64,000 bases of DNA from Pseudoscleropodium purum (GCA_963969395.1 OZ017797.1:34472001-34536000); one strand, 5' to 3'; shown: positions 37,801-48,399, counted from the first letter of the stretch. Numbers and translations are program-made. The notes: a model not told the origin generated them from the sequence alone.

Positions 37801-39959
37801 TCAATTGGTGCATCCTATGAGGCCATTATTATTCAAAAAGAGCGGTAACATTTCAAAAATAAAACAGCCTAATAATCACTGCTAAATGAAGATCAATGTA
37901 ATTGGTTTGTCATTTTTTTTTCTCCTAAATGTAAACCCTAAACCTTATACCCTTATTACCCTAAACCTTTTCTTTTCTCCCCTAAATTGTTTTACGAATG
38001 AGGGGAATGTGGTTAAGTTGAATATGTTTGAATTAGTTACTGATATTATTCCTCTAAATAGGTTTTGAGAAGATTTGAAGATGGTGGGGATTTTTTTAAA
38101 GTTCATTAGGAAATCAAATGTTTTGCAAAAATAATCAATTCCATTTTCATTGTAAGCAACTGAAATTTTAAAAAAAGGCCCCAATACATAATTAGAATAA
38201 CAGTTAAATGGATTTCAACCTCATGATATTTAATGAAAGGTTGTGATTTCTCATTAAAAGTGCATCACGATCTTCAAATGAACATCGAGTCTTTCATATT
38301 TCTTAATGAAATTTTGATTAGATTTGAAAACAAAGAAAAAGAAACAATGTTTTAACTTTCAAATCATGTATGGCTATATTTTTTCTTAAAAACATAGAAA
38401 AATTCGTTACTTCAGTTGGTGGAGTAGAATACATTATACATGTGCTATATTTATTTTGAAGGGTAATTCCAATATTCTTATTTAAGATGTTTTTAAATAT
38501 TAATTTTAAAAAAGAAGGTTCATTGTTTAAATATCTAAAAAATTGACAAATATAATTTCTATTATAAATAGGAATTGAATTCAGAATTCGATTTTTGAAA
38601 TGATTCAAATGAACAAGATATTGATTATAAAATATTTCTTTGTTTGAGTTTTCAAAATGAATTCACGAAACAATTGCAAACTTTTGAACTTAGGTATATG
38701 GTACTATTTTTGGTTTGTACTTTGTAGAGTATAATATTTCCATTTTAATCCTAAATAAATGAAAAAATTCCACATGAATGAAATGTTTTTATGTATTGCA
38801 CAAAGATTTCTACCAATTATTATGATAATTAAATACATTGTTACATTTCATAAAATATTCTACATAAAAAAAAAAAATCATTTCAGTTTTCAATCATGAT
38901 AAACGATGTCTTCTACTCTTTCTGTTATATGTTCATTTTATATAACGTGTACATTATACAATCTTTGAGAGCAAGGTAGTTCATTTTTGGCTCTCATTGA
39001 AATAGAAAATATATTTGTGTTTGGATTTTGAAATCATTATGTATTCTACAGTCTTACAAGAATACATCTTGTTTCTTCCTTTGAATCCTTTTGATATTTT
39101 CTTTTTTTTCCTTTTTTTTCTGTCTTATAGGGCTCTTATTATCTTGTTCTCTTCATTTGACCAACCTATTTGGCTTGGCTCTTAGTTTTTTGTTTTTTTT
39201 AATGTAATGGTTTATGCATATGTTATAAAAAATTATATATTATTTATCTAAAATTAATATATTGATGAACAAACGCATAAAGGCATTGAATGCTTTCACA
39301 TTTAAAGTTATAAATCTATCATAAATCACTCTTGCAAATTTGAATGATTGAATCGAAAATTTGAAAATGTAATTACAAGAGCTTTCAATTCAATCAATTG
39401 CATAAATCATAAATGTTGAAATGCAACTCGTATAAGTTTAGCATCTATGAAGATTAATTCATGTCATCCACATGCAATTTTCCAATTTAATAAAATGCAA
39501 TTAAGTACTTCAATTTTTTTCTTTTCAATTCTCTAAGTAACATTCACTTCATATATTTCTCTATTTGTTTATCTATTTTTTGGCAACAAATGGAGAAACC
39601 ATCTTTGTCTATATTTGCACATGCACTCTTATTTGATTGATGAAGAATAGATCTATGAAATATATAATCATTGATTTGTTCATGTTGATTTATCTAATAT
39701 ATTTTATATATGTATATATATTTATATATATATATCATTAAAGGAGTATGGAAGACAAGATTGACAGATTGTGTTTGAATGTTGTTGATTTTGAAATGAT
39801 TTAGTATTATATCATTTATAAGAATATTATAATAGTATTATGTTATAATATTCCTAAAACAATTGCAACAAATATTAAAATACATGCTAAGTTAGGTTTG
39901 TTAGCCTACCAATTGTTCATTAATAGACATAATTGAGTAGCCGCCTTAAATGAAACATT
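37801..39959. other. AT-rich central spacer of the large element
   Basis: About 2.2 kb of strongly A/T-rich DNA between the divergent gene modules. It holds (TA)n runs (about 39,700-39,735), poly-T stretches and short unrecognisable frames. No gene seen. Confidence 0.5.
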
Positions 39960-40147
39960 CAATATCTAATATCTTACAATCCAAATGGTGGATTTGTCTA
40001 AAATTTTTTCCACATTTTTTCCAACTAATTTACTACAAGATCCTACGGTTACATATGCCCCAAAGTATTTTTCCTTCTAAGACTTGATATTTGCACTACT
40101 ATTGGCAGTTTTGAAGTGTTTTTAGTGAAAAGAACTTTACGGGTTAA
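39960..40147. mobile_element. piggyBac-like element fragment (right end)
   Basis: ATCTTACAATCC, GATCCTACGGTTACAT, GGCAGTTTTGAAG and the final ACTTTACGGGTTAA follow the same order as the last 190 bp of the 21,716-22,654 copy. The left part is missing. It lies within the 15-kb transposon. Confidence 0.5.
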
Positions 40148-40204
40148 ACATCTCTACAGTGAGATTTTGAAAAAAGAACAATTTCCTTCATTAGGTGTCG
40201 GATT

Positions 40205-40560
40205 TAAGATGAGCTGTCCGCCCTGTCCGCCCGATCCGGCGTCCGCCTTGTTCGCCCCGTCCGCCCCGATACCCGTCCGCCTTGTGCACCCCGTCCGCCG
40301 CGATATCCGTCCGCCCGTCCTCCGTCCATCATGTTTGCCCGATCCGGAGTCCGCCCAGTCCGCCCTGTCCGCCCCGATACCCGTCCGCCCCGGTATGGCC
40401 GTCCGATTGACACGCAGACTGATGTGGTCCGCATGATCTGGACGTCCGTCTCGGGGCGTCCGCATATATATATGGGAAGGCGGACGGCTCATTCCGAACA
40501 ATCGTTCTCTTTTGGAGTGGGCGGATCAGTGCATTGGAAGCTCTTCGCGCCCCTTCCGCT
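40205..40560. repeat. GC-rich motif island upstream of the zinc-finger gene
   Basis: CCGCCC/GTCCGCC words with an internal duplication: the block GTCCGCCCCGATACCCGTCC occurs twice, about 120 bp apart. It ends with a (TA)n box and GGCGGACGG. It lies immediately upstream of the gene starting at 40,697. Confidence 0.75.
40464..40473 (+). promoter_or_regulatory. TATA-like box
   Basis: CATATATATATGGG stands alone in an otherwise GC-rich island, about 225 bp before the ATG at 40,697. It is a likely core promoter for the downstream gene. Confidence 0.45.
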
Positions 40561-40696
40561 TTGAGTGAATGATTGTTGTGAGATTGTTACAAATTTTCAC
40601 AAAGTTCACGCTTGTAAAATTTTAATTAATTAATTAAATCAAAATTTTGGTTCTTAAGCTTTCTAATTGTTTCATTCTCTTTGCTTCAGCTTCATC

Positions 40697-41959
40697 ATGC
40701 CAAAAGATAGAACACCTAAAAAAAGTAGTCGAAAGGGAAGACCCCAATTGTTCGATTGGGATGCTTGGGCCGATCCATTGTGCGTGGGTGAACCGGGATG
40801 GGAAGAAGAACCAACAAGAGTGTGGGATTGCTCAATGTGCAAGAAATATGTAAAAATGACTCACATTCAAAAACTTTGGCGACGTGAACGTGTAGAGCAC
40901 CAAGCGCCACGTTGGGAAGGACAAATGTCTACGTGCCAAAGTGAGCATTTCAAACAACGATACACACAAGTGCATCGAGTTCTTGGCATTAAAAGCGCCA
41001 AACCAAATATAATGAATTATAATGTTATGGCAATGGTTTGGGCAGAGATTGTACTCCACAAGGACGTGGACTAGCGTACTACTACAGGTCGCAATGTAGA
41101 GAACTATACGCGCACGGATGCCGTTATAGATACACAGTGGAGGGGCGCAAGCGATTGCATGCCAGAGTGGTCTAATCGAGGTTATCTACAACAACCTTCG
41201 GTTGTTCTACAAGATGCTGAAGATGCGTGGACAGATAACGATGATGATGATGATATGCAAGCGCCTGTCACATTTGGAGTTAGACACGAGCGGGTAGAAG
41301 AACGAGAACGAATTGAATTCGAACAACAAATGCAAGAGGCAACACGCAGAAGCCTTCAAGATCGTGGACGGCAAGATAGGCGTGGTGGGTCCTACGGACA
41401 TGAACATGGAACGCGAGAATCTGAACAAGGAAGAGGTGATTCATACTCTGGTTATGATCCTCAAAATAAATATGAAGGTGGAAGAGGGAGCTATGGATCC
41501 ACGCATTATGGTGGTTCAAGTGCAGTTGGTTCTCATTATGGCACTCCCCCTGAAATTGGCTCTCTAGGTGGAATAGGTAGCTATGGCAACACGCACTATG
41601 GTAGGTCTACTGAATCTGGTTCATATTATACGACGCCCACTCAAGTGGGCTCCGAAGGTAGTGGAGGAAGCCATGTAACCCCGCAGTATAGTTGCTCTCT
41701 TCACGGAAGCGCCCAATACTATCCGGGATCAACTAGAAGTGATTCATACGGGCATCATGGGGCCTCTTATTACGGGGCTTCAAATAAAAGAAGATCAGAG
41801 CCTACTACTCCGGTTCCTCCTCCCACTTTTGGAGGTTCAAATTATGGACAAGGAGGTGCACCGAGTGGATACCACGGAAACTACGGAGGTGGTCCGTTCA
41901 TTGGAGTACAAAGAAGAGGCAGCAGTCAACAATTTGAGTCCGATTCAGATTCCGAATAA
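40697..41959 (+). pseudogene. Zinc-finger-like protein with Gly/Tyr/Ser-rich tail, one in-frame stop
   Basis: A continuous frame of 420 codons starts at MPKDRTPKKSSRKGRP and is broken only by TAG at 41,072-41,074 (codon 126). The N-terminus is basic. Residues 43-110 hold WDCSMCKKYVKMTHIQKLW with C45, C48, H56, H68, C80 and H84 as possible metal ligands, then NYNVMAMVWAEIVL. The same domain opens the minus-strand RING gene, which has Trp at the place of this stop (INWST versus VD*RT), so TGG-to-TAG is likely. An acidic patch (DNDDDDDM) and an Arg/Gln-rich helix follow, then about 200 residues dominated by Gly, Ser, Tyr and His. The fold around the Cys/His set looks BED-like, but no hAT transposase core follows. 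DNA binding is inferred. Confidence 0.7.
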
Positions 41960-42544
41960 AAAAACATGCAAGTATATAGTGAGCATGTGTTTGCTCGATT
42001 TTCTCATTTTTACTCTCACGACAAGTATAGAGCACTAGATTGGTAGAAGTAGTACAAAATTTTAAATGAATAGAACAATTTTGAACAACAATTTTGTTCA
42101 CTTTTTCAAAAAGTGTTGTGTAATAGTGTACACCAAGTATGTATGTAGGCAAGCATATTGTTGAAGCCATCATTGTATTATTTTATAATAGCGTTGATGT
42201 ATACGGCTATAAGCGACTTTGATAAATAATAAAAATACGAAGAAAAAATGTAATTTTGTAAGAGCCATATTATGTTTATTTTTGAATTTAGCATTCGAGG
42301 TTAAATATGTACTAGCATGGTGTGTATTTTGAAATTATTGTTGTGTGTTTATTACATTTAGAAACTCGTAAATGGTATAAATGTATTTCTAATTAATTTA
42401 TGAAAGATTAAATTATTTGAATATTTGAAATTTTTTTATTTTTCATTCAATGATTGCTAAAAACTAAAATGATTTCTTATTCGTATGAAGAAATGCCCAA
42501 ATTAGACAATTAGTGGTTCTTCTTTAGATTCTATTTTCAAATAT
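41960..42544. other. AT-rich spacer after the zinc-finger gene
   Basis: No gene seen. Presumed 3' untranslated and intergenic sequence, with AATAATAAAAATA near 42,223 as a possible poly(A) signal region. Confidence 0.4.
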
Positions 42545-42985
42545 GAAAAATAAATCGGATCGGGCAGACGCTTGATTTGTCTGCCCGTGCCTGTCCGATG
42601 GGACGGACGGGCCGTCCGTCGCGACCCGTCGGATTGGGCGGACGCCAGATTTGTCCGCCCGTGGCCGTCCGATCGGGCGGACGCGGCTGTAGGGTTTCGG
42701 GGAGGCAGACGGTTGATGCGTCCGCCAGCCGCGGCCCGTCCGATCAAGCGGACGGTTTGGGGCCATCCGATGGGGTGGACGGGCCGTCCGCCGCTGCCCG
42801 TCGAATCGGGCGGACGGCAGATTTGTTCACCCGTGGCCGTCCGATCAGGCGGACGGGGCTCGAGGGTTTCGGGGAGGCGGACGGCCGATGCGTCCGCCAC
42901 CCCCGGCCCGTCCAATCGGGCGGACGGTTTGGAGCCGTCCACGCCCCAATAAGATGGGCGGACGGGCCGTCCGCATTGTCACTTT
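42545..42985. repeat. GC-rich motif island with about 175-bp tandem duplication
   Basis: GGACGGGCCGTCCG, an almost perfect palindrome, occurs at 42,605, 42,777 and 42,960, so a unit of 172-183 bp is repeated about twice plus an end. Within each unit GGGCGGACGG, CCGTCCGATC and AGGGTTTCGGGGAGGC recur. Frames of up to 146 codons on both strands come from the repeat. It lies upstream of the kinase-like gene. Confidence 0.85.
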
Positions 42986-43169
42986 TGCTTTGCCCCTTGT
43001 GAATGCAAGGTGGAGCGGAGAGCTTGGTGGTTCATCCTCCATTGGCTCCTTTCTGAGGCAAGGCAAGAGTGGTTTATTGGGGCCCCCTTGTTGCCAATTT
43101 TTTGGACACTTGCACGTGAATTTAATTTCAAATTAAAAAATTTGATCTATATCAATTTCATTTGTCACG

Positions 43170-44663
43170 ATGCCGAAGGGGAAGAAGAAGGTTGCGAAGC
43201 TTAAACATGGAGAGGGACCATCGAACTTGGAAGTAGCTCGCCAAAGTCCTTCGGAAGAATGCAAGAAATTCATGATTGAGCGCATCGTTCAATTTTAAGA
43301 ATCGGAAACAACATTGTCTTTAAACAATAAGTACATCAGATATCAAGAGGAGTGCGTGTCTAAATTCAAGGTAGACATGACACAGATGTTGTTGGATGCA
43401 TTGAATGTGGCGAAGTGGCATGACGAAATGCATAAAACTTACTTCACCAAATGTTTGGAGAACAAGGTTCATGACGCTTTGTGGAATTCCAAAGTCATTT
43501 TGGTTAAATATGGCAAGGAATATCGACCCAATGATGCCCAGTTTGAAGAAGTGATTCTGAAAGTGGACTTGTTTAGGGGGCGATGTGCTCCATTCGCCAA
43601 AAAGCACAATCGAGTTGGTTCAATTGGTTGGTGGAAAAGCAATGATGGAGTTGCTGAAGCGGAAAGGACCAAACGGCACCTCATAGCACTTCCAGATACA
43701 GCACGCGTGATTGTTGTTGACGATAGAACGATGAGAGGTGGATATGCAACGATTCGAAAGGTTCGTATTGAAGGATGTCTAGGAATACTTCCTTATTGGG
43801 AGTTTGCGGCAAAGAAATCCATTCACCACCAAACTCGACCCGATCTTGCAAAGTTAGAACATCAAAACGAATCAATGGCTGTTCGAATTCCACACGCGGG
43901 TGTGATACGGTTTACTGCAGTGCACGGAACGACGTGTGAAGGTTATGCGTATTGATGGAATGGTAGAACTCTTCGACAAATGTTGAATATGGATAAGGAC
44001 TATCCAAACAACATTCAAATCCGTTTGATGTATACAAATCCAACCGAAGAGGAGGTTGTAAAAGCTCACCGTTTAGGGCGATATCGGAAGAAGCGTACGG
44101 AGTTGACATGGACGTTTATGCATATAATGTATGCAGTGCATCTTGTTGGACATTTGTACAATGATCTTTCTCCGGACAACATTTTGTTGCATTTTTCAGA
44201 GGATGAGTCACGTGTGTATATTGGAGTTTGCGATTGGGGCATGACCACCTTAGCTTCTCAGCCAATGAAGTCTTTGTACACATTTACATCAGCAGATGAG
44301 ATGAAACAAACTTTGCAGAGGAGATGGTGGGTGGATCCACGTATTGCATATTTGCATAAAGCAGGTGCAAATGTGGAAGTCATTCCGATGTATTCACGTA
44401 AGTCGGAAGAGTATGCCATTCGAAAAATTGCTCGACGGATGAATGGAAACAACATGTCAGAGGCGTATTTCAACGTGCTACGAAAAACACCTAGTGCGAC
44501 ACAATTTGCCTTTCATGACTTTGCAAAAGTGTTTTATGCTTACTTGAAGCGCATTTCTTCGAAAACTGACGATGAAAATACTAGTTTGGCCCATGTGATT
44601 ACACGATTTTCTAATACATATAGTTGGCCGATGCCAGATGAACATTTCCGCCATTTATATTAG
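43170..44663 (+). pseudogene. Protein-kinase-like gene with two in-frame stops
   Basis: The ATG at 43,170 opens one frame to 44,663 (497 codons) with TAA at 43,296-43,298 and TGA at 43,953-43,955. The N-terminus is basic (MPKGKKKVAKLK). A kinase N-lobe is visible: Gly-rich loop RGGYATIRKV (about residues 189-198), an AAKK lysine (K215) and a candidate helix-C Glu near residue 230. In the C-lobe YNDLSPDN (Asp332, Asn337) stands for the HRD loop and DWG (355-357) for DFG. HRD His/Arg are replaced, so activity is uncertain. The TGA falls where a second Trp is expected (YAY*WNGRTL), consistent with TGG-to-TGA, and the TAA could be a former CAA. Kinase-like proteins with DLSPxN and CDWG motifs are, as I recall, common in non-flowering land plants. 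Its role in a transposon is unknown. Confidence 0.7.
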
Positions 44664-45064
44664 ATTGGTAGTGCAGAAGTAGTAGTTGAATACTTGAATA
44701 GGTTATATAGGCATTAAAAATTAGTTTAGAAATATAGAGTTGGAATGAAAAAAATTATATGTGCAATTAGCCAAATGTGCACAATGTATGGTATTCTACA
44801 TTAAATTGAATACATTTTGCCCATATTGATTATGTTTGTATTTGTGTTGATCTTGATTTTTTAAATAGTATATATATATATTTGAAGTCACAAATTTTTT
44901 TAGTTTGCCTTTTGAAAATGAATTGGAATTTTTTCATACTTTCAAGACTATCATGGACTCGTGGTCAAACTTTATAATCTTTCAACTTATGAGAGACATT
45001 GTTTTAATAACAAATCGCGAACCATTGCACTTCATTTAACATTTAATTGTTTAAAGATTAAGGG
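44664..45064. other. AT-rich spacer after the kinase-like gene
   Basis: No gene seen. Presumed 3' untranslated region leading to the right GC-rich end. Confidence 0.4.
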
Positions 45065-45218
45065 AGTGACCACGGGGTAGTTTGGGTAGGGCGGTCGGGG
45101 GAAATAGGGCCGTCTGGGCGGACGGGGCAAACGGGCAGGGCGGACGGACAGGGCGGATGGGGCGGTCCCGGCGGACGCTGCGGACACAACGTCCGCGTCC
45201 GAACGTCCCGGACGTCAT
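45065..45218. repeat. GC-rich motif island, right subterminal
   Basis: GGGCGGACGGGGC-type words lead into GCGGACACAACGTCCGCGTC-type inverted blocks next to the right terminus. This mirrors the left end (30,160-30,325), where inverted CGTCCG/CGGACG blocks also sit closest to the terminus. Confidence 0.75.
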
Positions 45219-45228
45219 GTCAACCCTG

Positions 45229-45236
45229 ATTTAGAG
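45229..45236. repeat. 8-bp target-site duplication, right copy
   Basis: ATTTAGAG, identical to 30,134-30,141, directly follows the terminus GTCAACCCTG. Confidence 0.85.
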
Positions 45237-46750
45237 GATATCATAACTAGCCTACACTTAAAAAATAGAGTTTAATCAAAGAAAATAGAGAAGGATGAAG
45301 GTTGAATTTAGAAAAGTTTAAATTTGGATGAAAGTAATATTCATCCATTTAAAAAAATTAAATTAAAACTATAGACACTAGAATTAATTTTTAATCTAAT
45401 TCCAAAAATCAATAGTGAACTTGTATAAAAAAATCAATAGAAATTGATGGATGAAGTTTGAAGGGATAATTTCAAGGTAAATTTGCATCCAGCCATGACT
45501 TCAACTAGACTTATCTACTTTCAATGATTTTTACTATTTTGAAAATGGCAAACCATAAACTATAACTAAGGATGGTGAAACTTTGACTTTTGGCAATTTC
45601 ACATTGACTAACTAGAATTTTTGGCTTATATAGGCCAAAGTAAGTAATAATTACTAACTATTGCATTTTGAACCTTCTTCTTTGCAATTTGAACTACTTA
45701 AAGCAATAAGTAATCAAATACTTGTTCATTGCTTAGAAAGCATAGTGGCCAATGTTTAGACACCCAACTTAGGAAGTTCATCACTAAAAAAAATGAAGAA
45801 CCCAATTGTACTCATTTCATCTCAAAAGTAGAGATAAAATGCTCTAAACATGTAGGAAAATTGTGGAGACAATAGGAAGAAGAATTGAAGAGTACAAGCT
45901 TTTTGAAGAAGACTCAATTGTCACGGAGTACAAGGTGAGGCAAAATTACAAAAAAGAGACAAGACTTTAGAGAGCTACACATGTGTTGCAAACTCATAGC
46001 AATTACTAGTGTAGAGCATAAAGACAACAAGAAGGAAGACAATCACCATGGTGACTACACTAGGCAATTGGTGTTGAAGAGATTGAAAGAGCCTATAGCC
46101 CAAAGGTTTGGCAATAAAGCACAAGGAAAATAGAGCCCCCAACTAGAAATCACAACAATCAGGCCAAGAGAAAGCTAGAAGGGGTAAAGTTAGGGTCAAG
46201 GCAACAATCTAAGCTATAGTGTGGAAAAAAATCCTTTTTTTTGGTTAAAGAGTATTGAATTCTTATAGAGTCTAGTTTATATTATGCATAGCCAAGCCTT
46301 GATCATTGTCATCATATAATTGATTAGGAGGGTTTGAAAAAACTAGTGCAAGAAGAAAGTAAAGGGATTGAAAAATGAGCCCAAAAAAGTATGTTGTAAC
46401 AATTAAGCCATAATAAGGCTCTCCCTAGGATGATGAATACATTTAAATAGGACTCATTGTATTACTTAGAATTTGCACATGGATATGGAAACTTAGAAAA
46501 TAATTCAAATCACTAAAAATCTCTAATGAATATGCAATTTGTATTTCAAAGATTATTTACCTTACTCCTAATTTTTTTTGTAAGGCATTCTATTATCAAT
46601 AAACCTTTGAACTAAAACCTTGTTGAAGTAAATGTTATAAAAGCTTCCTAGATCAGGTCCTAGTCTTTCGTTGAAGCTTGGAAGAAAACTATAGTAGAAA
46701 AAGAGGGTGGAAGATAACATGGGTGGATAGAGAATTATGAGGGTTGCTAT
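45237..46750. other. AT-rich intergenic DNA
   Basis: No gene or repeat boundary recognised. Confidence 0.4.
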
Positions 46751-46964
46751 TATGTGAGCCTAAGAGCATGAGCACATGAGCTTAGAAGACTATACATCTA
46801 TATTATATGCATCTATATTATAGAAAGCTTCTATAATTATAATGTAACTATAATATAGATATCTATATTATAGATATTTATATTATAAGCACCTTTAATG
46901 AATGTAGTACATCTACTTATATATAGGCTCAAAGCTCATGTGCTCACATTTTCATGCTCACATA
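46751..46964. mobile_element. TA-flanked MITE with TATGTGAGC ends
   Basis: TATGTGAGCC...TGAGCACATGAGCTT at the left is mirrored by AAGCTCATGTGCTCA...GCTCACATA at the right, about 37 bp of imperfect inverted repeat. The 214-bp element has a centre of CTATATTATAGA-type palindromes and TA at both edges. The next MITE starts on the following base. Confidence 0.6.
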
Positions 46965-47131
46965 CTAAGGTAATTGTATCTATGACAGGCAAAATGGGAG
47001 CCAAACCATCACAAACAAAATTATACTAATGGTGTACATTCCAGTTTTAAAATGTGCATAACTGAAACAATTTTATTTGTAATGGGCTCCCTCCCATTTT
47101 GCTTGTCATAAGGAGAGTTACCTTAGTGCCA
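46965..47131. mobile_element. TAAGGTAA-ended MITE
   Basis: CTAAGGTAA and GGCAAAATGGGAG at the left face TCCCATTTTGC and TTACCTTAG at the right. The 167-bp element shares the TAAGGTA terminus with the family at 51.7-54.7 kb and is directly adjacent to the preceding MITE. Confidence 0.55.
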
Positions 47132-47241
47132 TTGAATGTTAGTACTCTAGTGGCCGCTAGGAATCACGGTTTCATAGCAACTTGCCAGTAATAGTCATGG
47201 TCTTCAAAGTTGGAGGTGGCAATCAACAACAAGTGGCAAGG

Positions 47242-47532
47242 CAATAGAAGATTTTTGGGCCCTTGAGAAGGCTATGAGTTCACACTTCACAAACTGCGGA
47301 AACAACCCTGTAGAGGGCCGTGGTAGCTTGTTGATGTGGCACATCAACTGCCACATCCAAAAAAATAAAAAAATTTCAGTTGTTTTCTTCATTTCAAGAT
47401 TAAAATTTATTTATTTTTTTAATTTTTTAATTTTCTTTTGTTGAAAATAGCCGTTCCCAAAAAATTGCAAGGGGTTAGTTCACAACACACCTGCTTGAAA
47501 CAGCCCTCCTGAGGGTCTAGAAATCCTCTAAT
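47242..47532. mobile_element. CATTAGAAGAG MITE family, copy C
   Basis: The left end CAATAGAAGATTTTTGGGCC and the right end (reverse complement ATTAGAGGATTTCTAGACCC) are diverged inverted repeats. GGAAACAACCCTG and CTTGAAACAGCCCTCC blocks match those in copies A and B. Confidence 0.5.
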
Positions 47533-48399
47533 AGGGACTTTGAATTCCCTAATGAAGTTTCAAAGCCTAGATACACTTTAAAGGGTTCAACCTACTTGCA
47601 CAATTTTACCATTTCTACCACAGTGGAGCTATATTTTGAATGGCTAGTGAAAGAATGTGAATTTCAAAGAAAAAGAAAATCATTTACAAAGGGGTACAAG
47701 TAGCATTCAACCATTGGCCATTGAACTTTTCTAGAAAATGTGAAAGGGGGTAGATATGTCACTTTGCCATTGACTATAAAATTGACATGGGTATTTGTGA
47801 CATACCCCCCTTCAAAAAAACAAAACAAAACCCTATACTTGTATTTTTGTGACATGTGCTTCACCTACAAACAATATGGAATAATGTATATCTATGTATA
47901 TCATGTGCAATCCATATGTATTCCACACTTGTTTCACATGTTGTGTATATTTCATATTTTGTATCAATCATGTATATCCATATGCATATTTATATCCCAA
48001 AATAGTTGTATTTGTATTATTTATTTTTCAAGATCAACAACATTGAAGGGAAGGGGATTTTTATTTACAAGATCAACAACTCTCAATTTTTTACAAAGAA
48101 GAAGGAGGTGCATTAATTGCAACCTGAACTTAGATGCATTATTACAAGAGATAGTCGCATGGACCACCATAACTTCTAGAGAATTTTTATTTTTATTTTT
48201 TTTCCTTCTAGAAGACAAGGTTCATGTTTGTATTTTGCCTAATTAGATTTTTAAGAAAGTCAAATATAAATAAAAGAAAATTGTCCAAACATTTGCAATG
48301 CAATTGAAAACTTTTCAACATCCATTCATCCCGAATACAAACGATATAGGCTAGAAGCCTCCAATAGCAACATTATTTGGTGTACAAGTTTCTAATTTC
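47533..48399. other. AT-rich intergenic DNA
   Basis: A 168-codon frame (47,740-48,246 plus) is rich in Ile, Tyr, Cys and Phe as expected from translated A/T-rich DNA and overlaps minus-strand frames. It is not called as a gene. Confidence 0.4.

Larger units (their letters stand above)
30142..45228. mobile_element. 15-kb hAT-type DNA transposon carrying three gene modules
   Basis: The left end starts CAAGGTTGAC and the right end, reverse-complemented, starts CAGGGTTGAC (9 of 10). Both then run into ACGTCCG-type sequence, and both are flanked by the perfect 8-bp duplication ATTTAGAG. Terminus and duplication length fit the hAT superfamily. The element is 15,087 bp, far above the usual 1-5 kb. 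It holds a minus-strand zinc-finger/RING gene, a plus-strand zinc-finger gene with a low-complexity tail and a plus-strand kinase-like gene. GC-rich islands lie at both ends and before each gene, and a 3.25-kb element is nested inside. No hAT transposase catalytic core or C-terminal dimerisation domain was recognised, so mobility may depend on another element or on an unrecognised protein. Confidence 0.8.

Noticed and set aside
40116..40564. Overlapping frames on both strands (up to 115 codons)
   Set aside because: Same cause: the GC-rich CCGTCC island. No family resemblance.
42502..43066. Several overlapping 70-146-codon frames on both strands rich in Arg, Pro and Gly
   Set aside because: They are translations of the GGACGG-type repeat island. 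All frames are open because the repeat lacks stop words.
47740..48246. 168-codon plus-strand frame
   Set aside because: Composition (Ile, Tyr, Cys, Phe) reflects A/T-rich DNA, and no motif is recognised.
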